Below are positions 1-12,924 of a stretch of DNA of 40,921 nt, piece by piece; positions within the stretch are counted from its first letter, which is position 1; each line of letters opens with the position of its first letter. The notes below the pieces were generated by a model, which saw only the letters and a program-made list of their open reading frames with translations, did not search any database and was not told the origin of the DNA. The translations under genes and the position numbers were made by a program. This DNA is from Plantago elongata (lineage: Eukaryota > Streptophyta > Magnoliopsida > Lamiales > Plantaginaceae). The stretch spans positions 1-40,921 of the forward strand of contig JAYMSP010000805.1 of assembly GCA_036897095.1 (NCBI GenBank). The letters run 5' to 3'.

Positions 1-496
1 ATGCAAATGGGTAGCAAATCAGAAAATCCGCCATGGGAGAGTTTTTCTTGTAAACTTGGGAATGGAGAGTGAAATAGTGACTCGTCTGGTTTTGTTTTGA
101 TAACAGAAGAAGAAGATAAAGAATTGCTAAGGGTGTGTTTGGTTTGCCCCTAAAGTGAATAGTGAATTAAGTTGGTCAACGTTTTTACGGATTTATGAAC
201 CTGGATATAATTGTTGATCTCGGAGGATCCATATGCAACATAGGCATCCTTCAGGGGTCCTATGTAATTTTCCCTTAAAAAATAGAATAAACAAATGTAA
301 ACAATTTATTGCTTCCAAAAAAACATCAAGATCGATCTATTCTCTCTCACTGACAATGAATTCTTTTAGTGGACAATGCATTTATAGCGCCATCTCTCCA
401 CCATATTCTCACTTAGAATAGAAGAAAATAATGCCTATCTTTCATCAAACTTACATTTCTTGAAAAGTTTGATCACAGATTGATTCTTCATTCCAG
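1..496 (+). other. Upstream region of the LYK3-like gene
   Basis: No gene is supported here. The stretch is AT-rich and holds the presumed promoter and 5' leader of the receptor kinase gene that starts at 497. A GGGTGTGTTTGGTT motif at 131-144 resembles a motif often seen at the ends of plant DNA transposons, but I see no matching second end, so I do not call an element. A short open frame at 233-421 has no recognisable domain and is probably chance. Confidence 0.5.
381..387 (+). promoter_or_regulatory. Possible TATA box of the LYK3-like gene
   Basis: The sequence TTTATAG lies about 110 bases upstream of the start codon at 497. If used, transcription would start near 410-415 and leave a leader of about 80 bases, which is a normal size for a plant gene. 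This rests on motif and spacing only; no transcript evidence is available. Confidence 0.25.
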
Positions 497-3400
497 ATGG
501 GTCGTGGAAACAAAACCATGATGATTATTTATTTACTTCCACTAATACTATCATCTGCATCATCAGCATATCCACATCCCTTAAGATGTACAGAAACCAC
601 TCGTTCATGCACTTCTTTTCTCGCTTTCAAACCCACCTCAGAACAGACCATTCCCATGATTCAGAGCATGTTTGATGTCTTGCATGACGACATCACGGTA
701 GAAGGAATTGTTAGTAAAGGTTGTTATGTTTTTATTAGAAAGAAGTGTTCTTGTGCTATCAATAAGTATTTGACCAACACCACTTTCACTGTCACTGAGG
801 GTAATGGTTCTGTTTATGATCTGGCTAAGGATTCCTATCAGGACTTGGTTTATGTTCAAACTAACAACACTAGAGTAGCTAAGAGAGGCGCTGTGGTTTC
901 CTTGAAGCTTATGTGTGGTTGCTCTAATGGCCGATGGACTTACTTAATGAGTTATGTCATTAAGGAAGGGGACACTGTCCGGAGTTTGGCGAGTCGCTTC
1001 GGGGTTAGTATGGACAGTATTCAGGCTGTCAATGTAATTCTCAATCCGGATTATGTCACCATTGGGGAACTTTACTTTATACCTCTTTATTCGGGTTTGT
1101 GTTTTAGCTAGCTAGTCTTCTTAAAAAATTTCACTTTTTCTTTCTTTTAGGTATTTTTGTTTGTTTTGTTTGATTTAAAACATGATCTTGATGTGGTAAT
1201 TATCGTAAGAGAAGTTTGAGATGTTGTAAATGGGAGATCTAGTTCGATACGTGTTAAATGTATGTTTTTGTTTACGATGTGTGGTACATGTAAATGAAAT
1301 AGTATGATCATAAGCAGATAGTATGTGTCACCTTGGTATTACTATGTGTATGAATGTAGAATAACAGGAACAAAATTACGTTGCAGTCTTTGTTTCATGT
1401 GAATTTTGAGTCAGTTATGTTAGCAAATCAACACTTTCTTGTTCTCAATTTATATTTAAACATCAGTTGTTAGCTAATTTATATTATCACACGTGCCATA
1501 ACTTTTTATGTTTGAGATTGTGTTGAGGCATTGTATGTCTTGATTGAGCTTTGGCTTAATACACTATAATATTTGTAATATCAAGTTCCGGATAAGTTTA
1601 TGCACATCGTATGCTACAGTTCCAGGTGAGCCATATCCTGTAAATAACGGCACGACTCCAGCTCCTGCCCCTAGTCCATCTGAAGATAATGTTGTAGGTA
1701 AGGGTTTTTGCGGCTTTATAGAAATTCATATACACTGGACTTAACATATCTTGTAGGTGAAAAATTAATATAAGTCATCAAACATAAAAATGGTGGGAAA
1801 ACTGTACATGTAGTGGTAAAATGTGTAGAAATGTGTTATTTTTAGTCATCTATACTCAATGTGCTACATGCCAATGATTCTTACTCATGGTAAATTTTTG
1901 AATATAAGTGGTACATTACTTATATATTTCAATGTGATATGCCAATGATTCTTGATCATGCCAATTAAATTGTACCTAGATTATTTTGATTTCTATCTTC
2001 TTCTTTTTTCTTTTTTTCTTTCTGTTCTTTCCTTTGGTTGGTGTTTTGTTTGATTAATTAAACTATGTCAATTACTCTTCACCTGGTAACCTTTTTGCAA
2101 GAGACTTGGCCATGTATAACAATATTTTTCGTTATCTTCAATCTTCCATATGGTGACATACAGTTAAGCATTTGAGTCATACGCTTCTGAAAACATACAA
2201 TTTTTATATAAGTATCTAAGCTTGTGCCTAATACTTTGCATGTCCCTCATTTATAAATATTTATTGTTTTAATTGCAGCGAATGAGGCAAATCATGGGTC
2301 TCATATACCATACTGGTGGATCATTGGAATGTTAGTTGTTGGTTTGCTTGCTCTTCTTGTGGTTCTTCTTTTCATGTTCTCGAGATCATCAGGCTGTTTC
2401 AGTAGATCCCAAGAAAACCATGGGAAGGTATCTCTTCTTCGAAATACGAGTTTTTGTTGTACTTCAGGGAGGTCCTTATCGTCAGAGTTCAAGCAACATG
2501 ATGGGCAGTCTAGTAACCGTCACATGAGCATTCTTTCAGGTAAGGCATCATCTGAATTTTCCATGCCATACCTTATGGACACACAAGAAGAATATTGATT
2601 TGAATGTTGTATTGTCCTGTTTATTGCAGTTATTGGCAGTGATGTCTTTGACATAGAGAAACCTGTGATTTTTACATATGAGGAAGTTGTAGGTTCAACT
2701 GATGGGTTTTCTGATTTTAATCTTTTGGGACATGGCACATATGGTTCTGTGTATTATGGCCATCTCAGAGGCCAGGTTCAAATATCTAGAATTTGGTTTT
2801 ATTCAAAATCCCCTGCATATTCAATCTTTCTTAGCAATATGACTTCTTGCAATTTCAGGAAGTTGCTATAAAAAAGATGATTGTTACTAAATCAAAAGAA
2901 TTTATGGCAGAGATGAAAGTGTTGTGCAAAGTTCATCATGCAAATCTGGTAATACTAATGAGATGTTCATATGAGACAGGCGCTTTTAGAAGATAATGCA
3001 ACATTTAAACTAATATTTAGTTTTAATTTTGTCAAAGGTAGAGTTGATCGGCTATGCAGCTTGTATCGATGAGCTCTTTTTGATATATGAGTTTACGCAT
3101 AAGGGTTCACTAAAAAATCACTTGCATGATCCTCAAAACAAAGGTTAGCTCGTGTGATCTATGCATTGCTATAATAGAGTTAGTAGTTGTTCATGTTTAT
3201 TGTTGAAATTTTTCAAATAATTAGTCATCTTCGTTTGTGATAGATTATGTCCTCTTAATTTGGATAGGTCATACACCATTATCTTGGATCATGAGGGTGC
3301 AAATAGCACTTGATGCCGCCAGAGGACTGGAGTACATACATGAACACACACGACCTCATTATGTGCATCGAGATATCAAAACAAGCAATATTATGCTGGA

Positions 3401-4592
3401 CGGCAGCCTTAGAGCAAAGGTTCGTGTTACTCTACCTATCTCTTCTTTGTTAAATTCAACATCCGCCACCTTTTATGTTCATCACTACATCTTAATAAAT
3501 TTTCTTGCAGATTTCAGACTTTGGTTTGGCAAAACTCGTCATGCCAACTAATGACGAACAATCTGTTACTAGAGTTGTTGGAACATATGGTTATTTAGCT
3601 CCAGAGTATGTAATGTACCGATAACCTGCATTTGAAAGTACCATTTAGCTTCCTTGATGATTTACGAATCTCTGCCATGTTAGGTACTTGAGGGATGGGC
3701 TAGCAACGAGCAAAAGTGATGTGTTTGCATTTGGCGTTGTACTTTTTGAGCTAATATCTGGAAAGGAGGCCATGACAAAGGGTGTTGCAAGACAATCATT
3801 GGCATCAATTGTAAGTCCAGTCTAATTAGTCTTTAGCAAGGTGTGTTTGTTCCCACATTAGGATTGCCCCTTTTATATGAAAGAACTTGTTTGAGATGGA
3901 TGGAGTTGTTCTTCTGTTAATTATGGTTGACTTGCACTCTTCTCAAATGTGTCAAATGATGTGATACGTACACTTATACCGGTGAAGTTTCAGATAGTGG
4001 CAGCTTTGAGGAACACACCTGACTTCATGAACTTATCAAGCTTTAAAGATCATATTGATCCAAATCTGATGGATTTGTATCCCCATGATTGTCTATTTAA
4101 GGTAAGAGCACAATCATACTTGTGTTAATCTAACATTAAGCATACAACTCTTGCTCTCATGTTATTAATAGTGCATCATGTAGCACGTTCCCAAACATAT
4201 GCATATTATGTGTGTCTTGACAATTTCATTCCATACCATGGTTATTAGTCAACTCAGAGGTCAATCAACAGGAAACCGAAAATGAATATTCTTACATGTA
4301 ACCTAACTACCTTGTAATGCACATAACCAGAGAAATCTCCATCACAAGTTCTAGTAAGCCTGATTTAGGTGAGGTTATTCAGAATGAACAAAGTAATCTG
4401 ATGGGTTATATGTATTCTGATAATCAGGTGGCTATGTTAGCAAAGCAATGCGTGGACGATGATCCAAGTTTAAGGCCAAACATGAATCAACTTGTGATAT
4501 CGCTTTCGCAAATATTATTATTTTCGGTTCAGTGGGAAGCAACTCTTGCTGGGAAGAGCCAAGTGTTCAGTGGACTTGTTCAAGGAAGATAA
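497..4592 (+). CDS. LYK3: LysM domain receptor-like kinase, LYK3 (At1g51940) type, 11 exons
   Basis: Single-pass plasma-membrane receptor kinase. LysM ectodomains bind N-acetylglucosamine glycans such as chitin or Nod-type signals; the ligand here is unknown. Exons by eye: 497-1094, 1620-1697, 2279-2539, 2630-2775, 2859-2948, 3038-3143, 3268-3419, 3511-3605, 3684-3810, 3994-4101, 4428-4592. All introns are GT-AG, every junction is in frame, and the total is 1926 nt (641 aa). Arabidopsis LYK3 is about 650 aa. Residues 1-24 look like a signal peptide. The ectodomain has the CxC pairs C84/C86 and C140/C142 and a clear third LysM at about 151-196. A Pro-rich stalk (about 200-225) leads to a membrane segment at 238-259. 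The kinase begins with the Gly loop near 346-353. It has Lys366, alpha-C Glu379, HRD Asp462 (RD type), DFG Asp480 and APE 507-509, so it should be active. The C-terminus (…SGLVQGR) matches the family. The name follows Arabidopsis usage; Medicago LYK3 is a different clade. Confidence 0.93.
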
Positions 4593-5192
4593 TAAGTGAC
4601 TCTGTTACATTTATTTTCACCTTGTGCAGTTTCTGCATGTATGTAACAGGCCAAAAGTATATGTACATCATCTTCTTAATTTTCTCTAGCTTATTATTTT
4701 GGCCTCAAACACTAGGTCTATATTTCAAGTGTCTAACTACATATTTGCAGCTTGCTGTTTACTTCGAAGGAATTGTAAATGTTGATTTCTCTCGTAAAAT
4801 GTTACGATGTTTAATATGTGAGTACTCCTTGTGCTGGCATGTTTACAACTTTTTCTTCATTTATTAATTGCACATGTATTGGTTGTGTGAACAGTTGGAT
4901 TTTTTTTTTTTTTTTTTTTTTGAGACGGACATTCCTCGTAGACCCGAGTAAGTGGTTGCTCCTGTTAGAATGTTCAACATAATACAATCAAGATAACAAG
5001 ACGCATATGAAGAAATGAACAGAGCCATTAAAATCGAAGAACTTGCAGGTATTCTATAATATCTACAAATTGAAATTGTTACAATTGTTCAAGCTTTGCA
5101 ATTACAAATGGTTGCCATCCAGTTGTACACATGTTTACAACAGCAGACTTCAGCAAACTTGATACATAAGGGAGATGATGAGCCTTAGTGTT
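4593..5192. other. Tail-to-tail intergenic region with a 22-base T run
   Basis: This 600-bp gap separates the stop of the LYK3-like gene (+) from the stop of the rhodanese-like gene (-), so it must hold both 3' untranslated regions and both polyadenylation sites. A run of 22 T at 4900-4921 reads as poly(A) on the - strand, about 270 bases past the stop of the rhodanese-like gene. It could be a low-complexity tract or the tail of a small retroposed fragment. No coding sequence is supported. Confidence 0.6.
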
Positions 5193-8100
5193 CTATGCTT
5201 CAGATACTGTTACATCCTCATTTCCAGAAACTACATTTTCTGATGATGAGTCTTCTGCTTCTTCAAGATCAGAAGGTTGAGATTCGTGCTTCGCAGCTGC
5301 TTGAAGTACCCTGCTTTGAACATCTGATGATGACGGAGATGTGGGTAGGCCATTACGAGTGGGCTCCAATTTACCAGCTGCCCATGAAATTGCCTGGCCT
5401 CCTAGTCTCGCTGGAGCTAGCAGTAGACTTGCGGAGTTGGAAATAGAAGAACCATATAGAATCAGAATTGAGAGTAAAAGTAACATAAATTCCCATGAAC
5501 TTGAGAAAAAGTACAAAGAATAGAGGCTGCTTCAGAGAAGTTTTCAAATTCATGGCAAGTGAAATTTAAACAGTAAGTTGAACCCGGTAGAGGGAGTATT
5601 TGGAAAAGAAATGGAAGAGTTACAACAGGAATGCATTTGTACAAAACTAAGAAAGGCCAAACGCACAATTCATAGAAGTCCTTGAACCGAATTAAACAAA
5701 AGAAACGGTTAGAATTAAAGAAATAAAAGGAAAAGGAAAAAAAAAAAGGAAAATGTACCATACACGTAACGCGTCTGATAAACACCACACACACGTGGCT
5801 GGAGAAGGCCTTAAAAAGCTAGCTACGAATAAAGGGCATTATCCCAGTCTGTCTTTTCTTTTGATTTGATAATCCCATCAGAAGTTCATGCAAGATAACC
5901 CAAAAAATACTCTACTTAATGAGAAGAAGTACATAGCTCCTCACCTCACGTCTTGCTTTAAATCTTCAGCATCCTGATAAGAGGCAATTCTCCGATAGAT
6001 TGTCTGCAAATAGTTCACAGGGTGAAAAACGATGTTAGATTTCACTGAGATATAAAACATGACGTGTCACATAGTTGCTCGTAAAGAGATTATACCACAA
6101 TTTGGAAACATAGATTGCACAAGAATAGCCAACCGAATATATGAAACATAGCGGGAGACAAATACAAGACATCAACAGAACAACAGAACATTGTTCAATA
6201 TTAAAACAGACATCTAAGCACACGTATGAAGCCAAATAGTCAACGGAATCAATTAAACTAGCCCCAAAAAATGAGAGAAAAGTCATGGCATGCTCTCTTC
6301 ACAAGTCTATATTATTTAATTTATTTCTGAATTTTACTGATCCAGATAAATGATTCAGCTTCCAACTCACTTAAACAGACCTGGGCAAATAACTAAACCA
6401 TTTTCTCCATGGACAAACGATAACTGATTGTGATACTCTTGAGAGCATAATTACGCTTGGCTGCAATTAGGATAAGAACAGCAGCACAAGAATTGACCAT
6501 CTTTTCCAAGATAGGATATGAGATCTATTAAAATCACAAAAGATTAATTACCTGGCCAAGGCCAATAACACCAACAAACTGCAGTGTCTTTTCCCACTCT
6601 GCAGAAGAATTATACTTGTTAAACTTGGTCTGATGATAATTTATATAACTTCTGTTTATCCGAACTTCAATATCTAATAATGAAACATATGCTAACACAG
6701 GCATTTTAATTGACATCATGTTATGCATATAACATATAACACAGGGCATATTTTGGTACCAAGCCGCGTGACTAGCAGGCATCAACTGATAGCTTTTGGA
6801 AAAATAAAACGGTTATTGCAATGAAGGAATCTTCTTCTAATTAGTGGCTCATATATAAGTTGGTTTAATTGACAAGGGTTTAAAATGTCTAAAGTTGGGT
6901 TTCCAACTAATTTACTTGCCCTCACAAAATGGTTCACAAAATGGTTTTTAAAGTTGGTGTGGAGAAGAATTAGTGGGGATAATTTGGGTCTCACAGCAAT
7001 TTCCCAAGATCAAATTAGATAACATGAAAAAACAAACACAAAAGGTGTTAGACAATAGTCATGACTCATATATGTTCTTCATTCTTATGTAAAAACTTTC
7101 CTTTTGACAATTGAACTATTGTTGTATTTATAAGAACCTGGGTAATTATTAAAGTTCGTATTGTTTGCAGTACCCATTCCAGGTGAACCCTAGTTCCACT
7201 CCATATGCATTAAACATTGCCCCCTGCATTTTGAACAATTATATGGGAAAACCTATTCCTACGGATCCAGAAGTAGAAGGTGATAATTCTATGGAGAAAC
7301 CTATTCTTACCAATTTCTCAGTATTGCACTCACTAAGGAAACAAATATGCATATTATACCAAGTACATAACCTTTGGGGTGATCCTTGAACCATTTTATA
7401 TCTTCACTAGTCCATTTAATCTTATCAAAATATTGAGCAGTGACTTTCTCATTCTCATAGAAAAAAAGACTTTGGGGCAGTATATTACCTAGAAAAGAGT
7501 AAGTGGCTGCAACAAGGCCCTGCAAACAGAGATTCAATGTTAAACATGTCATATGAAATGGTAAACGACAGGAAAATTTAATTTTAATGTGTTAAGAGAT
7601 GTATTCCTTCCTGAATTTGAATATGATTATATGTTTTCATCCCAGGCAAGAATTTAAAATTCACTTACATTCCCAGGTTAGGTGAAGTGTTCATACATAA
7701 AGATGTACAAGTGAAAATGTCCTATGCTCACCAGTTTGATGTTGGTGGGGGTGGTAAGGGTTACAGATGGGACTGCGACAAAGGTTCATCACAAAGGGGA
7801 TGTATATTCAAGAGTTATTGTGAGGGATCAACAAGGCAATGAACAATGGTTTTGAAATGAAGTCGGTGGATGTAAAATACGCCATCTCGAATGCAAACAC
7901 CTTGAGTGAGAATATAAAAGGACATACCACTCCGAGCCCGATGAATTTTACTGGAGTTGGATTGATTTCTTCCAAAATTGCTTCGGCATCCTATAAAACC
8001 CCAGTTTCATGTTAATATATTTAAAAGATTCTGATGTGTGAAGATAAATGAAACGAATAGAACATCAGATAACCAGAAATAACATATGCCTTAGAACAAA

Positions 8101-11100
8101 ACTCACATTTCCTATACTGGTTATCATATAAACATGTGACCTACTGATATGATACTTAAATAACTTTGCTTCACACAAATGTCTAATACATTTTCTTTTG
8201 TTGTTATATGAACATCTTTCACCAATTATCCAAATTCCACCAATGAAGCTTGCTTACAGGAGGCATCTAGAAATAGGATAGCTCCACACAAGCACCTAGT
8301 AAATTTATTATAGCAGAACAGGCTCAAATAACATATGCCTTAGAACAAAACTCACATTTCCTATACTGGTTATCATATAAACATGTGACCTACTGATATG
8401 ACACTTAAATAACTTTTCTTCACACAAATGCCTAATACATTTTCTTTTGTTGTTAGACGAACATCTTTCACCAATTATCCAAATTCCACCAATGAAGCTT
8501 GCTTACAGGAGGCATCTAGAAATAGGATAGCTCCACACAAGCACCTAGTAAATTTATTATAGCAGAACAGGCTCAAATCCATTAATCCTAACTGTTGAAC
8601 ATGTATAGTAAAATAGGAGGGAACATTGAGAACTATGTACAAAAGTGACTGGTGGATAAAAGTAATCCACTTCATAGTATACAGAGAATTAACTGGAAGG
8701 TTGAAGAAAAGGACCCAATATATATATTTGTTAAAGAGTCAAGAAAACAGCAATTTGTATTAGTAAAATGATTTTATTTCCACTAATTTTAAACAAAATA
8801 TCGCAATAGTTCGTTGTGGAGATATTCTCCATCTTCCATGCAAGTGAGTCTCATGAGTGAAAAGGATAACTCATTGCGATATAGATTTTGTGAATAGCAA
8901 AGTAAAGCTACGATGATACGTAATTTTTACTCTCCAAAGGTTACAGATACAGCTTGTCAGGAAAAAGCTTCTATTTCCCCAGAGACTGACGAAACTTAAA
9001 CTTATGGAGTTCATTTGAAACTTTTTAAAACCTATCCACAAGTAGAACATCATTCCCAATTCAACTTCAATCCACTTACCTCATTGAGTATTGTGAGTGC
9101 AGTCTCGGGCTTTAGCTCCTTAACTCGGAATCCTTCCTCCGCCCAAGAGCGAAAGCCACCTTGAACCAGATATGGTGTCTGTCGTGTGGACAAAACAAGC
9201 AATTAATCGTAGGAATAATTTAGAAGTTTAATTCCCTGTAAAAAAAATGCGAATGCATAGAGTTGAAAACTACAAAATTAATCTGTGGGGCATTCATGTC
9301 ATCTCAAGGAGATAGAAGTCCAATTGTCTACCTTGGCCAACCATGAAACATGTGGCTCTTTAAAAGAAAACAAACAAACAAAAACAGGCTGCCATAACTA
9401 ATGTCAAAGGAAGATTCCAGGACCATAACTAATTATTTTTTTAAGTAATTATCTAAAGATAATAATAACATCCAATAAATCAGTTTCCTTCAGATTCATT
9501 CTTCGGGTACCTATTGGTAAGCTAAAACAGGAACACCCTACCCTGAGAGATATACACCTTTGTTCCGAGGATATAACATCTATTAGCAATAGAATCTATC
9601 TTCTATGAAAAATACTCAAGGAAGCTCTTAATCATATTCTTTAATGCAACCCAAAATCATTGTTGGAGTGGATGATAATTTCAAGATATGGTGAACTATA
9701 GTTTATCCGGAGCTGTGACAATTTATGGTTGCATATATGTGGCTTATTATTTGCTCACATCAACTATACTTACCTTAGTTCCAAGCCTTCTCAAAGACCT
9801 AGCAACGCCCTTGGAACGAGTTCCATCAGCATCCATGACTAAAACCTTGGATCTGTCCTATAGATACGAAATTGATCTCAGCCATTTTCTCATCATAAAA
9901 ATAAACAAAACAACACAATAGAGTAAGACACTAGTAAATCATAGAATGACATTGCCAGAGCTTCATATACAGAAAAATAATTTAACATTACAAACAATGA
10001 TGAGTTTTTCTACGGTCAAGCAAGCTTCCGCTCTATCTGACAATAGGCAGCCAATAAAAAATTGACACGTTTATTCCATTAAATGTGAAAATACTGAAAT
10101 TAGAGAATAGGTAATTCAAAAAAAAAATTATGTTACTTTCTTAAAAATATTAGAGGGAAAACTTGAAATTATGTATATGTGTAATTATTCATTTAAATAT
10201 TCATAAGGCCAAATTGCAATTGCCTTATCATCTTTGGCGATTTGATATTGACTCTTAGATAAAAAAATCTAATGGTGTATAAAAGAGTCCAATAAAGATG
10301 GGTCCTAACAAAGTTTATCCTCACAATATAGTCATCAATAAATAATTTTTCAGCATTGCCTTCATCGTTAAACCCCTTGGAAAGAGAAAAATTCTGCATT
10401 GAGGATAATGTAGGTTTCTTATCCATATAGATATGAAGGATTGTATTTGCAAACAGTGGAAGCTGTCCTTTCGAAGCCATGAAATATAGTCTTTCCCATC
10501 TCTGAAACCGTCAAAGACTCCATCAATAATCCATGAAACAAAATTACAACTTAAGACCATATTACATGATATTATCATAACAGATAATCAATAAGACGAG
10601 AGAAAAAATATTGTTCATACTTCAACAATTTTGAGGTTACGGATAACAGCAGCAAGCAAAGAGTCTTCGATTTCCCTCCCTCCCTTCAGTAACTTTTTCA
10701 CAGAACCATCAACCTGTAACGTAATGTACACTAGACATATTAGATAAAATAAAGTTTGTTCCATATATTGAGTGACATAAGTTTTTAACAATATTTGACT
10801 GAATTCTGATAGTTTAGCTTCGCTAGTGTCAGCCGTAAAGTAATATGAAAAAAGGGTCTAACTTAACTAAACTGGAGTTTCAGGAAAAAATGAAATATGA
10901 AGGATCAATTATGTCTGGTCAATAGTTTGAGATTAGAGCAGACCAACAAAATTATGTAAGATGAAGTCATGTTTACGTTAAGTGAATACATGTTCGATGA
11001 TGGAACCCATTTCAAGTGTTTTTAGCAAAAAAATGTTGGTTCTGCATGTTTGAAAATATTATTTGAAACAGAGACATAATTCATAATCTGATATTAATCC

Positions 11101-12924
11101 TTTTTCACTTTGTTGCTTTTTAAATCATAGACCTGGCACTTTCACAAGGTAAGAAATAGTCTAGACAATTTATTTTTTTGAAGTATCACCTCAGGTATTG
11201 TTACACTGGCATATCTAGAACGGATTGTCCGTCGAAGATCAGGAATACCATCTCTTTCCCTAAGATTCTTCACAGACATAAAACACAAGAAACTTGTAAG
11301 TAAACAAATACAAATGAATTGAGTGCAGTTGGAGCTTGTAAAATAAATTAGATGAAAAGGATCACAAAGAAATTATGGAAAGATAAAGAAGAAATGTATA
11401 ATGAGTACCAAAATTCTAATGAACAAAGTTCCACAAAACAAGTAGGAAAAAAATTGTCTCTTGCCTCGGGCCGAATATCAATAAGCACAGCATTTTTGTT
11501 CCCCCGCAATAATTCCATAGCTGACTCTGCAGATAAATCTCCAGCATATCCACCGTATTTTAATATCCTATACGAAACCCTGCAGAAATCTGATGAAACA
11601 TGTAACTTACACTTATTGAAAGACAAGAAGGGTTATTGTACAATCCATGTGTAAAGTCAAGAAATTGAGAAATGGATATGTTATACCATAAACTGGCAGA
11701 CAGTCCAAGAAAAAGAGAAAATGGAATAAGTGGATCACTTGGATCCAAACCAAGGCTCTTCTCTAATCCCTCCAGTGCAGCGTAAACCTTCACAATATGA
11801 GTTGGAAAGTTTAAATAAACCGTGAGTATATTTTACATATGTGATATGCTCAAGTATGTTTAATACTTTCAAATTTCAAACGGTACCTGCTGTAAAACAG
11901 TGCCAACAGGACCCACTATTTTTACGACGCTGACTTCAGATGACTTCAGAGCATCTTGAAATTCTAATGGAAGAGACTGTTTAGCGGAACTATAAGCATA
12001 TCCAACAGTACCAACTCCCAGTGCCAGAGAATCCTCAATCACCACAACCGTTCGTCTCAAAACATCCAGGGCAATAAGTCCTGTTCTACCTGACGCTTCC
12101 TTCAAGTCCCCAGAAAATCCTGTCAACTTATCACCAGCTGATTCCCCAGATTTATTAACAAATGAGGAAATTTCCTTGGTGACATTATCTACTGCCTCAT
12201 TAGCAGCTGCAACATTTTTTATGAATGAAGAGGTTATCGTATCGAATGATTCACTTAAAACTTTCTCTGCTCCATATACTTTATTAGAAAAGGAATTCTG
12301 CACTCCATTGACAATGTCAGAAACATTCACCTCCTGACCAGATAACTCACTTACATCAACACTAAACGATTTAGACAACGGATGCGGTTCAGTCTGTACG
12401 ATATGAGAATTTTCAACTGTCTTCTTCCCAATGAAATCCATTAGCTGGTCATCTGCATCAGTTGAAATATCTACATATATCATGCCGCCATTTGATCCTA
12501 AATCGTGTGATGTATCGATTAACTGTGTAATGTTGCGAAATTCAGTCTGTTGCAACGAGCCAGTTCCAGTTCCAGTTCCACCATAAGTGGAGTATAACTT
12601 AAAGGAAGGTCCATTTGTAAATTTAAGAATTCCCTTATCAACATTGTTCCAGTTGACACCAAATGTAGTCCAACACGGTGAAATCGAATTAATAATTCTT
12701 CCGTGAACCGGAATCTGCACATTAAGCAAGAATTACCTACTAACACTTGTTTACCCCTACCTAAATTATATTCGATGTGCAACAGAAATCTAAATAAGAC
12801 TTACAGCAAAAACAATATTAAACCCTCATTTGAGAGCCAGGAAAAGTAAAATAAGTGAATTTATGAAGAAGCAGACCTGTAAATGGCAAGAGCAGCAAGT
12901 GGTAGCTGAGCAAAGAGGCAACAT
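5193..12924 (-). CDS. Membrane protein with an inactive-looking rhodanese-like domain, At3g59780 type, 13 exons
   Basis: Exons (- strand, high to low): 12924-12877, 12714-11887, 11787-11687, 11579-11465, 11267-11190, 10713-10621, 9857-9774, 9178-9080, 7990-7928, 7519-7489, 6598-6552, 6003-5945, 5427-5193. Phases all agree, giving 1881 nt (626 aa). The Met at 12924 is the first in frame in exon 1, and that exon splices in phase to exon 2. The Ser/Cys-rich N-terminus may be a plastid transit peptide. After a variable region comes a hydrophobic segment at about 311-330, then the rhodanese-like fold (about 338-450; RPE-NLRERDGIP and DADGTRS are visible). Two more hydrophobic stretches at about 496-533 precede a polar, acidic tail. 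The active-site loop has Asp430 where sulfurtransferases have Cys, so a structural or binding role is more likely than catalysis. Relatives include plant thylakoid proteins such as CAS and TROL, so thylakoid location is inferred. Intron 4 starts with GC. Exons of 31 and 47 nt are unusually short. The family match is from memory of the Arabidopsis sequence. Confidence 0.9.
8077..8574. repeat. 249-bp tandem duplication inside an intron, two copies
   Basis: The block 8077-8325 is repeated at 8326-8574 with only a handful of differences (for example ATGATACTT versus ATGACACTT). Both copies are bounded by AAAT, and a third AAAT follows at 8575-8578. The repeat lies in intron 8 of the rhodanese-like gene, between the exons at 9178-9080 and 7990-7928. 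It carries no recognisable coding sequence. The near identity points to a recent duplication. Confidence 0.92.

Noticed and set aside
4532..4867. 111-codon + strand frame after the LYK3-like gene
   Set aside because: It starts inside the last exon in a different frame and runs into the 3' untranslated region with a low-complexity hydrophobic product.
5462..5794. 110-codon - strand frame next to the last exon of the rhodanese-like gene
   Set aside because: It lies in the last intron; the product is Phe-rich low complexity from the A-rich tract on the + strand.
8077..8578. Tandem repeat considered as a CRISPR-like or satellite array
   Set aside because: There are only two copies of 249 bp with no spacers, inside a plant intron. 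It is a simple tandem duplication.
12519..12782. 87-codon - strand frame overlapping exon 2 of the rhodanese-like gene
   Set aside because: It is a shadow in another frame. The 286-codon frame there joins in phase to both neighbouring exons and matches the family.
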